From: Saccharofermentans sp.
Lineage (GTDB): Bacteria; Bacillota; Clostridia; Saccharofermentanales; Saccharofermentanaceae
Length of the DNA stretch: 64,000 bases
Reading direction: 5' to 3'
NCBI GenBank assembly: GCA_024684815.1
Contig: JAIKWL010000030.1
Span: forward strand, 1 to 64,000
Below the pieces are notes generated by a model. The model did not search any database. It was not told where the DNA came from and saw nothing but the letters and a program-made list of their open reading frames with translations. A program made the position numbers and the translations under genes. Shown one piece after another: positions 42,877-52,082 of the stretch; the first letter of the stretch is position 1, and each line of letters begins with the position of its first letter.

Positions 42877-42905
42877 TTGATTTCCCGAAAAACATATATT
42901 ATTAT
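42877..42905 (+). promoter_or_regulatory. Promoter of the zinc-ribbon membrane protein gene
   Basis: TTGATT (42877-42882), 17-base spacer, TATTAT (42900-42905); GGGGG ribosome site follows before the ATG at 42948. Confidence 0.6.
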
Positions 42906-42947
42906 GTTTTGCATGGAATAAGAACTTAATATTTTAGGGGGTAGATT

Positions 42948-44165
42948 ATGGCAACGTTATGCAAAAACTGCAGCCATGCTCTGGTTTTCGATCCGACCAC
43001 ACAAAGACTGGTCTGTTCGGCATGCGGCAGTTCATTTCTGGCAGAAGAAGTCGAAGCAGAATCCAAAGGTTACCGGCAGGATCTTAGAGCCGAATCAATG
43101 CAGGATGTCTATAACACTCAGGAAGAGAAGTTTATGGACTGTTATGTTTATACCTGCAGTGAGTGCGGCGGCGAGATCATAATCAACGGAACGGAAGCAT
43201 CCACAACATGCGTATACTGCGGCAACTCAAATGTCGTTTTCAGCAGGATCTCAAAACAGAAATGCCCTGAGTTCGTGCTTCCTTTTTCGATAACAAAGGA
43301 AAAGGCAATTGAACTCGTACATAAGAAGATCGATAAGGGTATCTTTATCCCGAAAGAGATAAAGCATTTTACCGTCGACTGCATCAGGGGCATCTATATT
43401 CCGTACTGGATCGTGAATGCATCTTATACAGATGCGGTCGTGATCAGGGGCAGGGTCAAGAGCGGAAAGAACTCCGTAACCAGATACTTCGGACGCGCAG
43501 GCAGCATGAACCTGAGTAATTTTCCCGTTGACGCTTCCCGCGCACTGTCAGATGAGAGCAGTTCAAAACTTGAACCGTTCGAGTTAACACGTCTGAAGCC
43601 CTTTGATGAGGACTATCTTGCAGGTTTTTATTCAAACATATCGGATGTAACCTACAGTGATCTCCGCTACGCAACTCTTCACAGAGCCCAGGAATACTTT
43701 AATGAAGAAGCGGTCAAAGATGTCCGTGCACGTTCCAAGATAGTCATATCATCAAATCCGTCCGTCAAACTCGAGAATGATATGGTATATGCCATGCTTC
43801 CCGCATGGTTTATCACTTTCAAATACAAGGGCAAGCACAACACGATCCTCGTTAACGGAGACACAGGCAAAGTAGTATGCGGTCTTCCTTGGAACAAGCC
43901 GTTGTTCTACGGCGTTCTCATAGGTCTCGGGGTCATTGTTTCAATCGCTTCTTTCTTTATATTCAAGACAACACTGCCCTACGTTCTCGTATCGTCAGGA
44001 AGATCTTCCGGCGATAAGACAGACATCAGGCTCATCGTTCTCCTTGTGGCAGGTATTATCACGCTTTTCTCGACGGGAATAGGTAAAGTCGTCAAAGTGA
44101 TCAAGAACATAAACCTGACACAGGACAAGGCTATTTTCAACTTCACGAAGAAGAGACAGGGGTGA
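42948..44165 (+). CDS. Zinc-ribbon membrane protein, hypothetical
   Basis: 405 residues. Two four-Cys zinc ribbons stand at the N-terminus: CKNC...CSACG (~5-27) and CSECG...CVYCG (~65-87). The soluble middle (~100-300) has VLPFSITKEKAIELVHKKID and YIPYWIVNASYTDAVVIRG, as in Clostridial proteins annotated only as zinc-ribbon domain proteins. Two membrane segments follow (~310-330 and ~350-375), and the basic C-terminus ends KKRQG. This is a tail-anchored arrangement with the ribbons in the cytoplasm. No enzymatic motif. The next gene starts four bases after its stop and is surely co-transcribed. Confidence 0.78.
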   Translation: MATLCKNCSHALVFDPTTQRLVCSACGSSFLAEEVEAESKGYRQDLRAESMQDVYNTQEEKFMDCYVYTCSECGGEIIINGTEASTTCVYCGNSNVVFSRISKQKCPEFVLPFSITKEKAIELVHKKIDKGIFIPKEIKHFTVDCIRGIYIPYWIVNASYTDAVVIRGRVKSGKNSVTRYFGRAGSMNLSNFPVDASRALSDESSSKLEPFELTRLKPFDEDYLAGFYSNISDVTYSDLRYATLHRAQEYFNEEAVKDVRARSKIVISSNPSVKLENDMVYAMLPAWFITFKYKGKHNTILVNGDTGKVVCGLPWNKPLFYGVLIGLGVIVSIASFFIFKTTLPYVLVSSGRSSGDKTDIRLIVLLVAGIITLFSTGIGKVVKVIKNINLTQDKAIFNFTKKRQG

Positions 44166-44169
44166 CATC

Positions 44170-44598
44170 ATGATCAATCTTATGGCATTTCTGTTAGCGA
44201 CAGGTCTCGGATTCGGATTAGCATGCTGGATCTGCGGAACCATTCTCAACAAATCGAATAATATAGGTGACAGTATCGGCAGCGGCGATGAATACAGGGC
44301 ATTCGTGTCCTTCACCGCAAGAAGAGACCGCATATCAGGTTCCGAAAGAAATAATTTCAGTTCACTTTACGGGAAGAATCTTGATGACCCTTATCTGCAG
44401 CCCGGCGGAAACGAAAAAGTCAGAAGGCTTTCACAGGAAGAATTAGACAGTTACAAATATAAAGCGCAAAAGAGAGAAACACTTCAGAATCAGGCTCTGA
44501 ATTCGTATAATGAACCTGAAGACGAATTTGATTTATGGCAGAAACAGCATACTGATACCGACATGACAGGAGTATTTAAGCCCTATAACGGAAACTAG
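44170..44598 (+). CDS. Small membrane-anchored protein, hypothetical
   Basis: 142 residues; AGGGGTG precedes the ATG. One N-terminal membrane segment (LMAFLLATGLGFGLACWICG, ~3-22), then a charged, probably extended tail rich in Ser, Arg, Gln and Asp (RRLSQEELDSYKYKAQKRET). No known motif. It is the second gene of the operon with the zinc-ribbon protein and probably its partner. Confidence 0.72.
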   Translation: MINLMAFLLATGLGFGLACWICGTILNKSNNIGDSIGSGDEYRAFVSFTARRDRISGSERNNFSSLYGKNLDDPYLQPGGNEKVRRLSQEELDSYKYKAQKRETLQNQALNSYNEPEDEFDLWQKQHTDTDMTGVFKPYNGN

Positions 44599-44682
44599 AT
44601 CTCCTTTATGGTAAAAGTATATATTTAACATTGTTACATCTGGGAAATTAGAGCTTTTAACCGGTTTTTGAGAGGGTTTCCA

Positions 44683-45801
44683 ATGAGCAAAAAAGCAGTT
44701 GCAGCAGGCCATATCTGTCTCGATATCACACCGTCGATCACTAAGCAGACGTCATCAGATATCAGGGAGATCTTTGCTCCGGGCAGACTTATCAACGTCG
44801 GTGATGCCGATATTCACACAGGCGGATCGGTAGCCAATACCGGACTTGCCATGAAGATCCTGGGTGCGGACGTCACTCTTGCAGGAAAGATAGGATCAGA
44901 TGATTTCGGTGACATGATCGTCTCAATTGTTTCCAAATACGGTGATGCTTCAGGCCTTATAAGAAGCGAAAACGATTCGACCTCATATTCAGTCGTGCTT
45001 GCAGTCCCCGGCATCGACAGGATCTTCCTCCATAATCCCGGTGCGAACGACACCTTCTCTTCCGATGATCTTCCGATGGATAAGATCAGGGAAGCGGCAC
45101 TTTTCCATTTTGGCTACCCGCCGCTCATGAAGCGCATTTACGAAGATAACGGCAGTGAGCTGGTAAAGATAATGCAAACGGTGCAGGATGCGGGAGCTGC
45201 CACAAGCCTTGATCTTGCCGCAACAGATCCTGATACGCCTGCAGGCAGAGCCGACTGGAATACTATCCTCTCAAACGCACTGCCTTACGTTGACATCTTC
45301 GTCCCGAGCGTTGAAGAACTCATGTACATGCTGGACAGGGCAAAATACGATTCATTAAGATCTGACCATCCCGGACGCGATCTGACAAAGATCATCGATC
45401 TTGAACACGACATCATCCCTCTCGGCAGGAAGTGCCTTGATATGGGAGCTAAGATCGTGCTTATAAAATGCGGAGTGCCCGGAATGTATTACTGTACCGC
45501 GCCTTCCGGATCTGTCGAAAAGATCTCACCAAGGCTTGAACTCGATACCGCGGCATGGGCTGACAGGAGCGGATTTGAGAAAAGCTTTGTGCCGGATAAA
45601 GTCCTGTCCGGAACAGGTTCAGGAGATACGAGCGTTGCAGCTTTCCTGACTTCTATCCTTAACGGCTGCACTCCTGAGCAGAGCGTCCGCTACGCAGCAG
45701 CGACCGGTGCTTGCTGTGTCTCAGCCTACGATGCACTGAGCGGTCTTCTAAGCTTTGAGCAGATAGATAAGAAGATCTCTGAAGGTTGGGAAAAGATATA
45801 A
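44683..45801 (+). CDS. PfkB-family carbohydrate kinase
   Basis: 372 residues from the ATG at 44683 (GAGAGGG nine bases upstream; a TTG start five codons earlier would overlap it). PfkB landmarks: AAGHICLDITPS (~6), GGSVANTGLAMKILGADVTL (~48), GKIGSDDFGDMI, VFVPS-like substrate region (DIFVPSVEELMYML, ~207), and the C-terminal signature LSGTGSGDTSVAAF (~308) with the catalytic Asp. Such kinases phosphorylate sugars or nucleosides; here the substrate is unknown. It carries an insert around 225-245 (SLRSDHPGRDLTKIIDLEHD). Confidence 0.86.
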   Translation: MSKKAVAAGHICLDITPSITKQTSSDIREIFAPGRLINVGDADIHTGGSVANTGLAMKILGADVTLAGKIGSDDFGDMIVSIVSKYGDASGLIRSENDSTSYSVVLAVPGIDRIFLHNPGANDTFSSDDLPMDKIREAALFHFGYPPLMKRIYEDNGSELVKIMQTVQDAGAATSLDLAATDPDTPAGRADWNTILSNALPYVDIFVPSVEELMYMLDRAKYDSLRSDHPGRDLTKIIDLEHDIIPLGRKCLDMGAKIVLIKCGVPGMYYCTAPSGSVEKISPRLELDTAAWADRSGFEKSFVPDKVLSGTGSGDTSVAAFLTSILNGCTPEQSVRYAAATGACCVSAYDALSGLLSFEQIDKKISEGWEKI

Positions 45802-45840
45802 ATCCCTATCCTCTGAAAAGATCTGATCAACTCAAAAGAA

Positions 45841-45873
45841 AACGGCCCCAAAGGAATGTCCTTTGAGGCCGTT
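45841..45873. terminator. Bidirectional terminator (repeated sequence, copy 1)
   Basis: AACGGCC-C-CAAAGGA / TCCTTTG-A-GGCCGTT with ATG loop; TATTATTC on the plus side and TTTTCTTTTG on the minus side. It ends both the kinase gene and the convergent CHAP gene. Almost the same hairpin recurs at 50309-50339. Confidence 0.8.
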
Positions 45874-45898
45874 ATTATTCGGAGCCTGTTAAAACAAA

Positions 45899-48800
45899 TT
45901 AATAAGGATTTGTGCACCTGCCGTCCTGATCGAAGTAATATACCTTGCCATCGATGGAAAGTTCAACATCATATGCCATACAGCCTGTCTCATCAAGGTA
46001 ATACCACGTGCCGCTGGAGTTATGCCAGCCGGTCTTCATCTCGCCGGTGTCCTTGAAGTAGTACCAGTCAACGCCGCTTTTTCTCCAGCCCGTGATCATG
46101 TGACCGTCGGATTCAAGGTAGTACCACTTATCATTGATCAACTGCCATCCTGTCTGCATTGCACCGCTTGCGCTGAAGTAATACCAGAGGTTATTGATCT
46201 TCTGCCAGCCGGTCCTCATGGATCCGTTCTCACCGAAGTAATACCATGTTCCGCCGATCTTCTGCCAGTGCTTGACCATATAGCCGCTTCCGCAGAAATA
46301 GTACCATTCGCCGTCGATCAGCTGCCAGTACGTCATCATCTCGCCTTTTTCATTGAAGTAATACCAAAGGCCGTCGATCTTCTGCCAGAATAAAGCCGGG
46401 ATACCTGCCTCATCGAGGTAATACCAGACTCCGGCTTCTTCTCTCCATCCGGGTTCAACCTCATATGCGATCTCAAATGAAAGTATGAACGATCCGTAGA
46501 AGTTTCCTAATCCGATTACATCGATCTTGGCTGTTCCGATATTGACATTATCCCTGTAGATCAGCTTGTAATCCGTATCCTTGATCAAAGTCCTGCCTTT
46601 GAATGTCAGTTTGACACCCGGGGTCACTTCGTAACCTGTAAATCTCTGAGTGTAGATAGGAGATACTGTTACATCGTTAATGTCAGTTGAATAGATAGTA
46701 AAATGTGCATCCTTGTTACCGGTATAGTTTCCGATACCGATGACCGAGACCGTTCCGGGACCGATGTTTACGTTATCTGAATAACCGAGTGTGTAATCAA
46801 CTCCGTAAACCAGGATCTTATCCCTGTCTCTTACAGTAACAGAAGGTTTGATCTGACCGCCGGTATAAGGCTCGTTTTCAGGCTGACTGACCTCAACAGC
46901 ACCCATAGGACGAGGCTCTATCGTGAATTCCAAAGTCTTTGTGCCTGTGAAGTTGCCCTTGCCTGTTATGGTAACTGTTGCCGTTCCTGCATTAAAGTTG
47001 TCAGAATACGCGACTGTATAATCCTTAGTTGAGACAAGCCTCTTGCCGTTAAATGTCAAAGAACATCCGGGAGTAATGGCAACATTATCAAATTGCCTGT
47101 TAGTGATCTCGGAAGCAGTTACTTCTGAAAGCGGACATGCCTTGATATCAAACGTGATCTCTTTTGTTCCTGCATAATTGCCTGTGCCGGTAATTGTGAT
47201 CGTTGCTGTTCCGGCATTGATGTTGTCAGAATACTCGACAGTGTAATCCGTATCTTCTTCCAATAACTTGGAACCGTCCTTCACGGTAAATGAAGGAGTG
47301 AACTCTGAACCGGTATAGGTCTGTGCAGGAATAGAACTTGCGGATGCTACAGAAATATTCTTTCCTGAGATCGTGAATGTGACCGTCTTCGTGCCTGTGA
47401 AATTGCCCTTACCGGTTATGGTAATTGTTGCTGTTCCGGCATTGATATTATTTGAATAAGCGACTGTGTAGTCGGTATTCTTCACAAGCGTTTTACCGCC
47501 GTATGTCAGAGTGAGATCAGGAGTATGGGCAGAACCTGAATAAACCTGTGAACTGACAGTTGATGCAGCCGCATCAGAGATAGATCTTGCGTTGATGGCA
47601 AAAGTAACTTTCTTTGTGCCTGTGAAGTTGCCCTTACCCGTTACGGTGATCGTAGCCGTGCCGGCTGTGATATTGCTTGAGTAAGCAACTGTGTAGTCTG
47701 TATCCTTCACAAGAGTCTTTCCGTTATACGTCAGGGTAACACCGGGAGTTTGAGCAGTACCTGTATATGTCTGAGCTGCAACAGTTGATGCGGTTGCAGA
47801 AGCTATGTCTCTTGCATTGATGGCAAAGGTCATCTTCTTGCTTCCCGTATAGCTTCCCTTACCTGTGATCGTGACCGTAGCAGTTCCTTTGTTTATGTTA
47901 TTCGAATATGCCAGTGTGTAATCCGTGCCTGATACAAGAGTCTTTGAACCGTCCTTTATCGTAACGGAAGGCTTGATCTCGGAACCTGTATAGGTCTGTG
48001 AGGCGATACCGGTAAATGTAAGACCGGAGATATCTTTTGTTGCAGGGTTCACGGTGATCTTTACGCTGTTGCTCAATGTGCTGATGCAGTTTCCGGGATA
48101 CTTGGTATTCACAGCGCGGACACGGAGTGTGTATGTGCCGGTGGATGAGATCGTGATCGACTTTGAAAGAGATGTCGTTGAATAAGTATTTACGACCGTA
48201 CCGCTGCTGTTAAGAACTTCAACGGTATAAGATCTCTTGTCATAATGCTCGTCCTTCAGTGCGGAAGCAGTCCATGAAAGACTGATCGACTGATTCACGA
48301 TAGCAGATGCCGGCGCTGTCAGGGTCGGTGCCGCAGGAGCACCAGGTCTTGAATAGGTGTGATTGTCATGTGAGAGATAGTAGACCTGGATCGTCTGGGC
48401 AGCGGTATTATTCGCTTTCCATAATTCAATATTCGTTCCCGCAGCTGCCGTTCCGCCTGTAACATCGAGTACCAGATCACAATAAGAAGCGCGGATTATA
48501 TATCCGGGGCCATATTCTCCGTTACGCTCGTAAATGACCCATTTCTGGTTGCTTCCGCTGTTGGTCTTATAAACACCTACATTCGTTCCTGCGGTCTTGC
48601 CTGAATTAGTGGCATCAAGTGACATCGATGTTCCGTCATTATATGCATTGTTAAATGAATAGGTGCCGTCTGAATTCTTATTGATATACCAGATCTGCTT
48701 AGGATCAAAGGAGTCATTGCCGCCTGCGGCGATCTGGGCATTATTGTTATTATTTTCGAAGTGTTTCCAGTCGTTGTACTGGATCAGGTAAACATGTCCG

Positions 48801-49999
48801 CTCGGAAGAGCCGTTGTCTTCTTGGCAATGCAATAGATCGAAAATTTTTGAGCATTCGATCCATTATATTCCCAAAGCTGGACATTGGTTCCTGCGGTAG
48901 TATAGCCGCCGTTACAATCCAAAAATTTGCTGCAATGCGCTGCCTTTATCGAGAAGCCGTCTCCATTGCGGTAAATAGTCCACTGCTGATTCGAGCCTCC
49001 GACATACTCTTTATATGTGTATACATTGGTCCCGTTGTCGGTACCCGCGCCATAGGCATCCATACACGACCCGTCTTTACAATTATAGATAACATAGTTG
49101 TTATTCGACTGTCTTACGAATCTCCAAATCTGAGCGTCACTCGTGTTCTGGTTGCCGCCTGAAGCAATCTGGACATTATTATCTGAACCTTCAGACGCAA
49201 GATGCTTCCATGCCGAATTTCCGTCTTTGTCATTCATTACGATGAGATATGCATAGAAATCATCGTATTCGGTCCACTGAGCGCCGGGAGTGATGGCGGT
49301 AGGATCATAAGGACGAACGATGCAGACTATCGTTCCGCCACCTCTCCGGTAACAAGATTCACCATTAAATGATGGATTTCTACTTAAATTGATTGTTTGT
49401 TTTGTATATGTAAATGTGTGAACATAAGGAGCGTAGCTGCCTGTGTTACCCTCTGAAACAGAAATGCTGCCGTTACTGTTAACACCTATGATGATTCCTA
49501 CATGATCCGGATCACTTGCATTCGATTCATCATCCCAAGCTACTGTAACTATATCTCCTATTTGCGGTTCATACGAGTTTCTGTTTGACGTTTTTTGTCC
49601 GACTCTTGTTTCATTGTCTACTGTAAAACTCCAATTGCTCCAGGAATAATACGCTGCCCACCTTGTGTCATTCGGAACGGTTTTGGCAATTCTCGTAGCA
49701 CCTGGCATATCACTTGAACAATAGTAATCCCAATAATTATTATAACCACATTGCTGATAAGCCAACTGAAGAACTCGGTTAGCATAGTCACCGCACCAAT
49801 TGTTTGGATGACCATCAGGTACATTATCTATCGTCCAGGTATTATTTGCAGAATTACCAATGCTGGCAATCGCTTGCTGCAACTGCGTGTCTGCATTTAC
49901 TTTTTTCGAGCCCAACGGACTTATGATAAGAACCGATAATGTAAGGGCGAGTGTAAGCAGGAACGATACTGTTCGTTTAAAAGGAGTTTGCTTTTCCAT
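45899..49999 (-). CDS. Large secreted CHAP/ricin/MBG/cell-wall-repeat protein
   Basis: 1366 residues; AGAGG precedes the ATG; signal peptide ~1-36 ending KVNAD. The N-terminal domain (~40-235) is CHAP-like: Cys in GHPNNWCGDYANRVLQL (~68) and His in DPDHVGIIIGV (~172). Then come two ricin-type beta-trefoils (~245-395 and ~400-545, each with NGSNAQKF or QKWVI-like motifs), an Fn3-like domain (~555-650: APAAPTLTAPASAIVNQSIS), seven MBG-like beta repeats (YTGSEIKPSVTIKDGSKTL, SDNINAGTATITITG; ~655-1185) and about nine aromatic cell-wall repeats to the end, finishing GKVYYFDQDGRCTNPY. It is predicted to be a wall-bound peptidoglycan hydrolase or a multi-lectin adhesin. Confidence 0.88.
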   Translation of the reverse strand: MEKQTPFKRTVSFLLTLALTLSVLIISPLGSKKVNADTQLQQAIASIGNSANNTWTIDNVPDGHPNNWCGDYANRVLQLAYQQCGYNNYWDYYCSSDMPGATRIAKTVPNDTRWAAYYSWSNWSFTVDNETRVGQKTSNRNSYEPQIGDIVTVAWDDESNASDPDHVGIIIGVNSNGSISVSEGNTGSYAPYVHTFTYTKQTINLSRNPSFNGESCYRRGGGTIVCIVRPYDPTAITPGAQWTEYDDFYAYLIVMNDKDGNSAWKHLASEGSDNNVQIASGGNQNTSDAQIWRFVRQSNNNYVIYNCKDGSCMDAYGAGTDNGTNVYTYKEYVGGSNQQWTIYRNGDGFSIKAAHCSKFLDCNGGYTTAGTNVQLWEYNGSNAQKFSIYCIAKKTTALPSGHVYLIQYNDWKHFENNNNNAQIAAGGNDSFDPKQIWYINKNSDGTYSFNNAYNDGTSMSLDATNSGKTAGTNVGVYKTNSGSNQKWVIYERNGEYGPGYIIRASYCDLVLDVTGGTAAAGTNIELWKANNTAAQTIQVYYLSHDNHTYSRPGAPAAPTLTAPASAIVNQSISLSWTASALKDEHYDKRSYTVEVLNSSGTVVNTYSTTSLSKSITISSTGTYTLRVRAVNTKYPGNCISTLSNSVKITVNPATKDISGLTFTGIASQTYTGSEIKPSVTIKDGSKTLVSGTDYTLAYSNNINKGTATVTITGKGSYTGSKKMTFAINARDIASATASTVAAQTYTGTAQTPGVTLTYNGKTLVKDTDYTVAYSSNITAGTATITVTGKGNFTGTKKVTFAINARSISDAAASTVSSQVYSGSAHTPDLTLTYGGKTLVKNTDYTVAYSNNINAGTATITITGKGNFTGTKTVTFTISGKNISVASASSIPAQTYTGSEFTPSFTVKDGSKLLEEDTDYTVEYSDNINAGTATITITGTGNYAGTKEITFDIKACPLSEVTASEITNRQFDNVAITPGCSLTFNGKRLVSTKDYTVAYSDNFNAGTATVTITGKGNFTGTKTLEFTIEPRPMGAVEVSQPENEPYTGGQIKPSVTVRDRDKILVYGVDYTLGYSDNVNIGPGTVSVIGIGNYTGNKDAHFTIYSTDINDVTVSPIYTQRFTGYEVTPGVKLTFKGRTLIKDTDYKLIYRDNVNIGTAKIDVIGLGNFYGSFILSFEIAYEVEPGWREEAGVWYYLDEAGIPALFWQKIDGLWYYFNEKGEMMTYWQLIDGEWYYFCGSGYMVKHWQKIGGTWYYFGENGSMRTGWQKINNLWYYFSASGAMQTGWQLINDKWYYLESDGHMITGWRKSGVDWYYFKDTGEMKTGWHNSSGTWYYLDETGCMAYDVELSIDGKVYYFDQDGRCTNPY

Positions 50000-50175
50000 C
50001 TTAATACCTCTGGCAAAAAGTTTTTCTTCGGACCGGGCATATCATCCGGTCAAAGATAAAGCACATTTATATCCTTTGATTTTACCACCGTTTGAAAAGA
50101 ATGCTCGCTCATCGACTGACATAATTGTTCAATAAACTTAATGTTCATTTTCGACGCGACAACAGTTCTTAAGAT

Positions 50176-50287
50176 GTGCACGCCGGAGTACGGAAATTCA
50201 AGAAAAACCGTACTCAAAATTGCACTTTCCAAAAAAATGCACTTCAGAGTACGGAAACAAGCCCAAAAACCGTACTCTATCGTGCAC
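50176..50287. repeat. Two tandem ~50-bp palindromic units (GAGTACGG/CCGTACTC)
   Basis: Unit 1: GTGCAC (50176), GAGTACGG (50186-50193), CCGTACTC (50208-50215), TTGCAC (50220). Unit 2: ATGCAC (50237), GAGTACGG (50247-50254), CCGTACTC (50270-50277), GTGCAC (50282). All gaps between TGCAC and the inner arms are four bases, and loops are 14 and 15 bases. The two copies share the arms but not the loop sequence, which points to selection on the inverted repeats. Confidence 0.75.
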
Positions 50288-50308
50288 ACCGCATAGGACG
50301 GGAATAAA

Positions 50309-50339
50309 AAGGCCCCAAAGGAATGTTCTTTGAGGCCGG
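50309..50339 (-). terminator. Terminator of the symporter gene (repeated sequence, copy 2)
   Basis: CCGGCCTCAAAGAACATT then CCTTTGGGGCC on the minus strand, followed by TTTTTATT. It differs from the hairpin at 45841-45873 at few positions (shared core CCCCAAAGGAATGT). Confidence 0.8.
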
Positions 50340-50366
50340 AATTGTTTTCGAGCTGTAAAAGGAAGA

Positions 50367-51914
50367 TCAGTCGTCGATAGACTTATCCGTAGCTCTCTTG
50401 TAGATAGCTTCGACTTCCTTGCCGGGTGCCTTGGTAACGACTGTGACTACAACTGCAACGATAAGGCCGAAGATGAAGCCCGGAACGATCTCGTAGATAC
50501 CTGTGTCAGTAACTGCGGGAGTCGTGATCGTACTCGTGAAGCAGAGGAGCCATGTGATGTCGGCAACTGCGCCGGCGATGATGCCTGCAACGGCGCCTGC
50601 ATAATTAAAGCGTTTCCAGAACAGTGAGAGTATAACGACAGGTCCGAAGGACGCACCGAAAAGGCCCCATGCGTTCTCAACCATGTTCATGATGTCTGCA
50701 GCCCAGGACTTCTCATTATCAAGTCCGATACGTGCGATGAAGAAAGCAACTACTGCAACAACTAAAACGACGATACGGCCTAGCCAGAGCATCTCCTTGT
50801 CGGAAGCCTTGTCCTTGCGGATGAGGGGCTTATAGATATCGCTCGTAAAAGCAGAAGAAGCAACGAGGAGCTGGGAGTCGGCAGTGGACATTGCGGCAGC
50901 AATGATAGCCGATAAGAGAATACCTGCGATGAAGCCCGGGAAGATATCGCATACGACTTCAATGAAGATCCTCTTGCGTCCGTCAGGCAGAAGCATCTCT
51001 GCAAGAGCTGTACCGTTAGTCATGAGGTATGTTCTTCCGAGATAAGCGATAACAGCTGCAGAGCCGAGAGTAAGGATGACCCAGATAATGGCAACTGTAG
51101 CCGATTTCTTGATCTGCGAAGGCTTTTCGATAGACATGAAGCGGACGAGGATGTGAGGCATACCGAAGTAGCCTAAGCCCCAGCCTAAACCTGTTACGAT
51201 ATCCTGCCAGGGAACCGTGAAAGGATTTATGCCGAATGCGGTAACTTCCTCATTGAAAGCACCGTAGTAGGATGCATCGAAATGACCGACTGCATCCATA
51301 ACGATCGGAACTGCAAGAAGGGCAATGAGCATCATGAGGCCCTGGAAGAAGTCAGTCCAGCATACTGCCTTGTAGCCGCCAAGGAATGTATAGATGAGGA
51401 TCAGCACTGCGAAGATGATCATGGCAAGATGCTGATGTTCTGCAAACCAGGGAAGAACCGAAGCGAATACTGTCGTGCCTGCAACGAATGCGGAAGCAAC
51501 ATAAACAGTAAAGCTGATAAGGAAGATGATCGCGCATACGACCTTCAATACAGAACTCTGGCTTGCGAATCTGTTTGTGAGATACTGAGGGAGCGTTATC
51601 GAGTCACCTGAAGCCTTTGAAAAACGGCGAAGCCTTGTGGCTACGAAGATCCAGTTGGCTGCTGTTCCTAATGCCAAACCGATACCGATCCAAACCTGTC
51701 CCATGCCGAACGCAAAAAGCGAACCGGGGAAACCCATCAAAAGCCAGCCGCTCATGTCTGATGCCTGCGCACTCATCGCAGTAACAAAAGGACCCATGTG
51801 ACGACCGCCCAGGAAATACTCTTTCTCGTCCCCGCCCTTACTCTTGATGAAGAAGTAGATTCCTATTGCAAGGACAACGACGAAATAGAGTATGAAAGCA
51901 ATGATCTTGTCCAT
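50367..51914 (-). CDS. putP: Sodium/proline symporter (SSS family)
   Basis: 515 residues from the ATG at 51914 (AAAGGAG eight bases upstream). About 13 membrane segments. Landmarks of PutP: SKGGDEKEYFLGGRHMGPFV, SAQASDMSGWLLMGFPGSLF (~50), GDSITLPQYLTNRF, FLGGYKAVCWTDFFQGLMM (SSS signature), GYFGMPHILVRFMSIEKPSQ and AIIAAAMSTADSQLLVASSA. Proline is the most likely substrate, driven by sodium. It is a single-gene transcript with its own terminator. Confidence 0.9.
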   Translation of the reverse strand: MDKIIAFILYFVVVLAIGIYFFIKSKGGDEKEYFLGGRHMGPFVTAMSAQASDMSGWLLMGFPGSLFAFGMGQVWIGIGLALGTAANWIFVATRLRRFSKASGDSITLPQYLTNRFASQSSVLKVVCAIIFLISFTVYVASAFVAGTTVFASVLPWFAEHQHLAMIIFAVLILIYTFLGGYKAVCWTDFFQGLMMLIALLAVPIVMDAVGHFDASYYGAFNEEVTAFGINPFTVPWQDIVTGLGWGLGYFGMPHILVRFMSIEKPSQIKKSATVAIIWVILTLGSAAVIAYLGRTYLMTNGTALAEMLLPDGRKRIFIEVVCDIFPGFIAGILLSAIIAAAMSTADSQLLVASSAFTSDIYKPLIRKDKASDKEMLWLGRIVVLVVAVVAFFIARIGLDNEKSWAADIMNMVENAWGLFGASFGPVVILSLFWKRFNYAGAVAGIIAGAVADITWLLCFTSTITTPAVTDTGIYEIVPGFIFGLIVAVVVTVVTKAPGKEVEAIYKRATDKSIDD

Positions 51915-52082
51915 AACATACTCCTTTGGGATTTTTAACAATTTCGTATTATAGCAGACTTCTTTTATTGACTAAAGAATGCGTTTAAGGATTATTTAAG
52001 AATTACATAACAATAATCTAATGTATCAGTAACACGAACATATTAATGTATGATCAACAAGACTTGAAAGGCGGTCTTCTTA

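Larger units (their letters stand above)
50000..50366. other. Intergenic region holding paired palindromic units and a terminator
   Basis: 367 bases without a gene, between the CHAP gene start and the end of the symporter gene. It contains a leader hairpin GACCGG...CCGGTC (about 50034-50055), the two palindromic units at 50176-50287 and the symporter terminator. I see no convincing ORF. Confidence 0.5.

Noticed and set aside
50000..50175. Small gene upstream of the large CHAP protein
   Set aside because: The minus-strand frame at 50050-50289 runs through the palindromic units with no ribosome site or protein-like composition.
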